A DNA stretch of 64,000 nucleotides, taken from positions 124,001 to 188,000 of the forward strand of contig CAJNDS010002373.1 in NCBI GenBank assembly GCA_905221605.1, given 5' to 3'. This DNA is from Symbiodinium natans. Lineage: Eukaryota > Sar > Dinophyceae > Suessiales > Symbiodiniaceae. The translations under genes were made by a program, and so were the position numbers. The notes below the pieces were generated by a model that searched no databases, was not told the origin of the DNA, and was given only the letters and a program-made list of their open reading frames with translations. The stretch's first letter is position 1; every line of letters starts with the position of its first letter. Shown here in pieces: positions 63,681 through 64,000 of this stretch.

Positions 63681-64000
63681 CTGATTTGGCTGCCAAATAA
63701 AATTTCAGGACTTCGACGCTTGTGACTGGTCTTGTTTTACTTCGGGGTATCCAACGCTGGCTTGTCGAGGATGGCCTGGTAATACAATTTGTAGGCTTTG
63801 TAGGCTTTGCCATGTCGGGGTTTACGCTGTGGTCGAATGCACAGTCGGGGTGGGTTCAAGCTGTGTCCAGCTTAAGCTCGAACGATGCTTAGGGGAGACA
63901 CGCAAAGGGGTTGCCGCAAGCCGGCCCAAGTCTCAACCTGTCTTGAGGCATGTCGTGCTGTTGAAAAGCCTTGTGCTGTGGTATGGCCTGAGGAGAAGTG
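63681..64000. other. Host DNA, probably intron of the Bfr1-like gene
   Basis: Nothing recognised apart from the acceptor of the 63,680 exon (aaatcag). Confidence 0.35.

Overview
The window looks like nuclear DNA of a dinoflagellate (probably a Symbiodiniales/Suessiales-type alga) carrying an integrated double-stranded DNA virus of the polinton-like (PLV/Maverick-related) kind. The dinoflagellate assignment rests on many very short exons joined by GT-, GC- and apparently GA-AG introns, on abundant TTTAGGG telomere-type repeats, on high host GC, and on two intronless genes among intron-dense ones. No rRNA, tRNA or CRISPR array was recognised.

Layout. 1-8,880: host DNA with scattered TTTAGGG/CCCTAAA tracts, one intact intronless aspartyl/asparaginyl beta-hydroxylase-like gene (2,798-3,979, minus) and a few candidate exons. 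8,881-29,447: an insertion bounded by 249-bp inverted repeats that match without gaps. Its AT-rich core (about 9,175-27,200) encodes a double-jelly-roll-type major capsid protein, a penton-like minor capsid protein, a packaging ATPase (frame broken), an rve integrase, a PolB-like polymerase/SF1 helicase fusion (split by a -1 frame change at a TTTAAAA heptamer), an S74-type self-cleaving fibre, a lipase-like hydrolase, a GIY-YIG nuclease and several small zinc-finger or basic proteins. About 2 kb of GC-rich, host-like DNA with its own coiled-coil gene lies inside the right repeat. 29,448-41,200: host introns and exons. Here I could join eleven exons of a minus-strand voltage-gated cation channel with C-terminal EF-hands; its introns are stuffed with TTTAGGG arrays, several of which supply the 5' splice site. 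Two foldback element families also occur. 41,266-46,850: an unidentified ORF, then a satellite block of G-run/C-run repeats, long TTTAGGG arrays, a GGCCAG hexamer array and TTCC arrays, flanked by inverted poly-A/T 21-mers. 46,850-64,000: host DNA with fewer telomere-type repeats, containing on the minus strand exons of a phosphoglycerate-mutase-like gene (about 55.4-57.0 kb), of an unidentified K/E-rich gene (57.7-59.0 kb) and of a Bfr1-like coiled-coil gene (60,014 to beyond 63.7 kb).

How the viral genes work together. Replication (polymerase/helicase), integration (integrase plus terminal repeats), virion assembly (capsid, penton, ATPase, fibre) and entry or exit (lipase, fibre) are all represented, so the element descends from a virus that made particles. 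A conserved AAGCACTTAAAGAAATA motif upstream of three genes, TATATA-type motifs immediately before many start codons, and AT-rich palindromes after stop codons look like its transcription signals. The broken ATPase suggests that this copy is defective unless the break is a recoding site or an assembly error.
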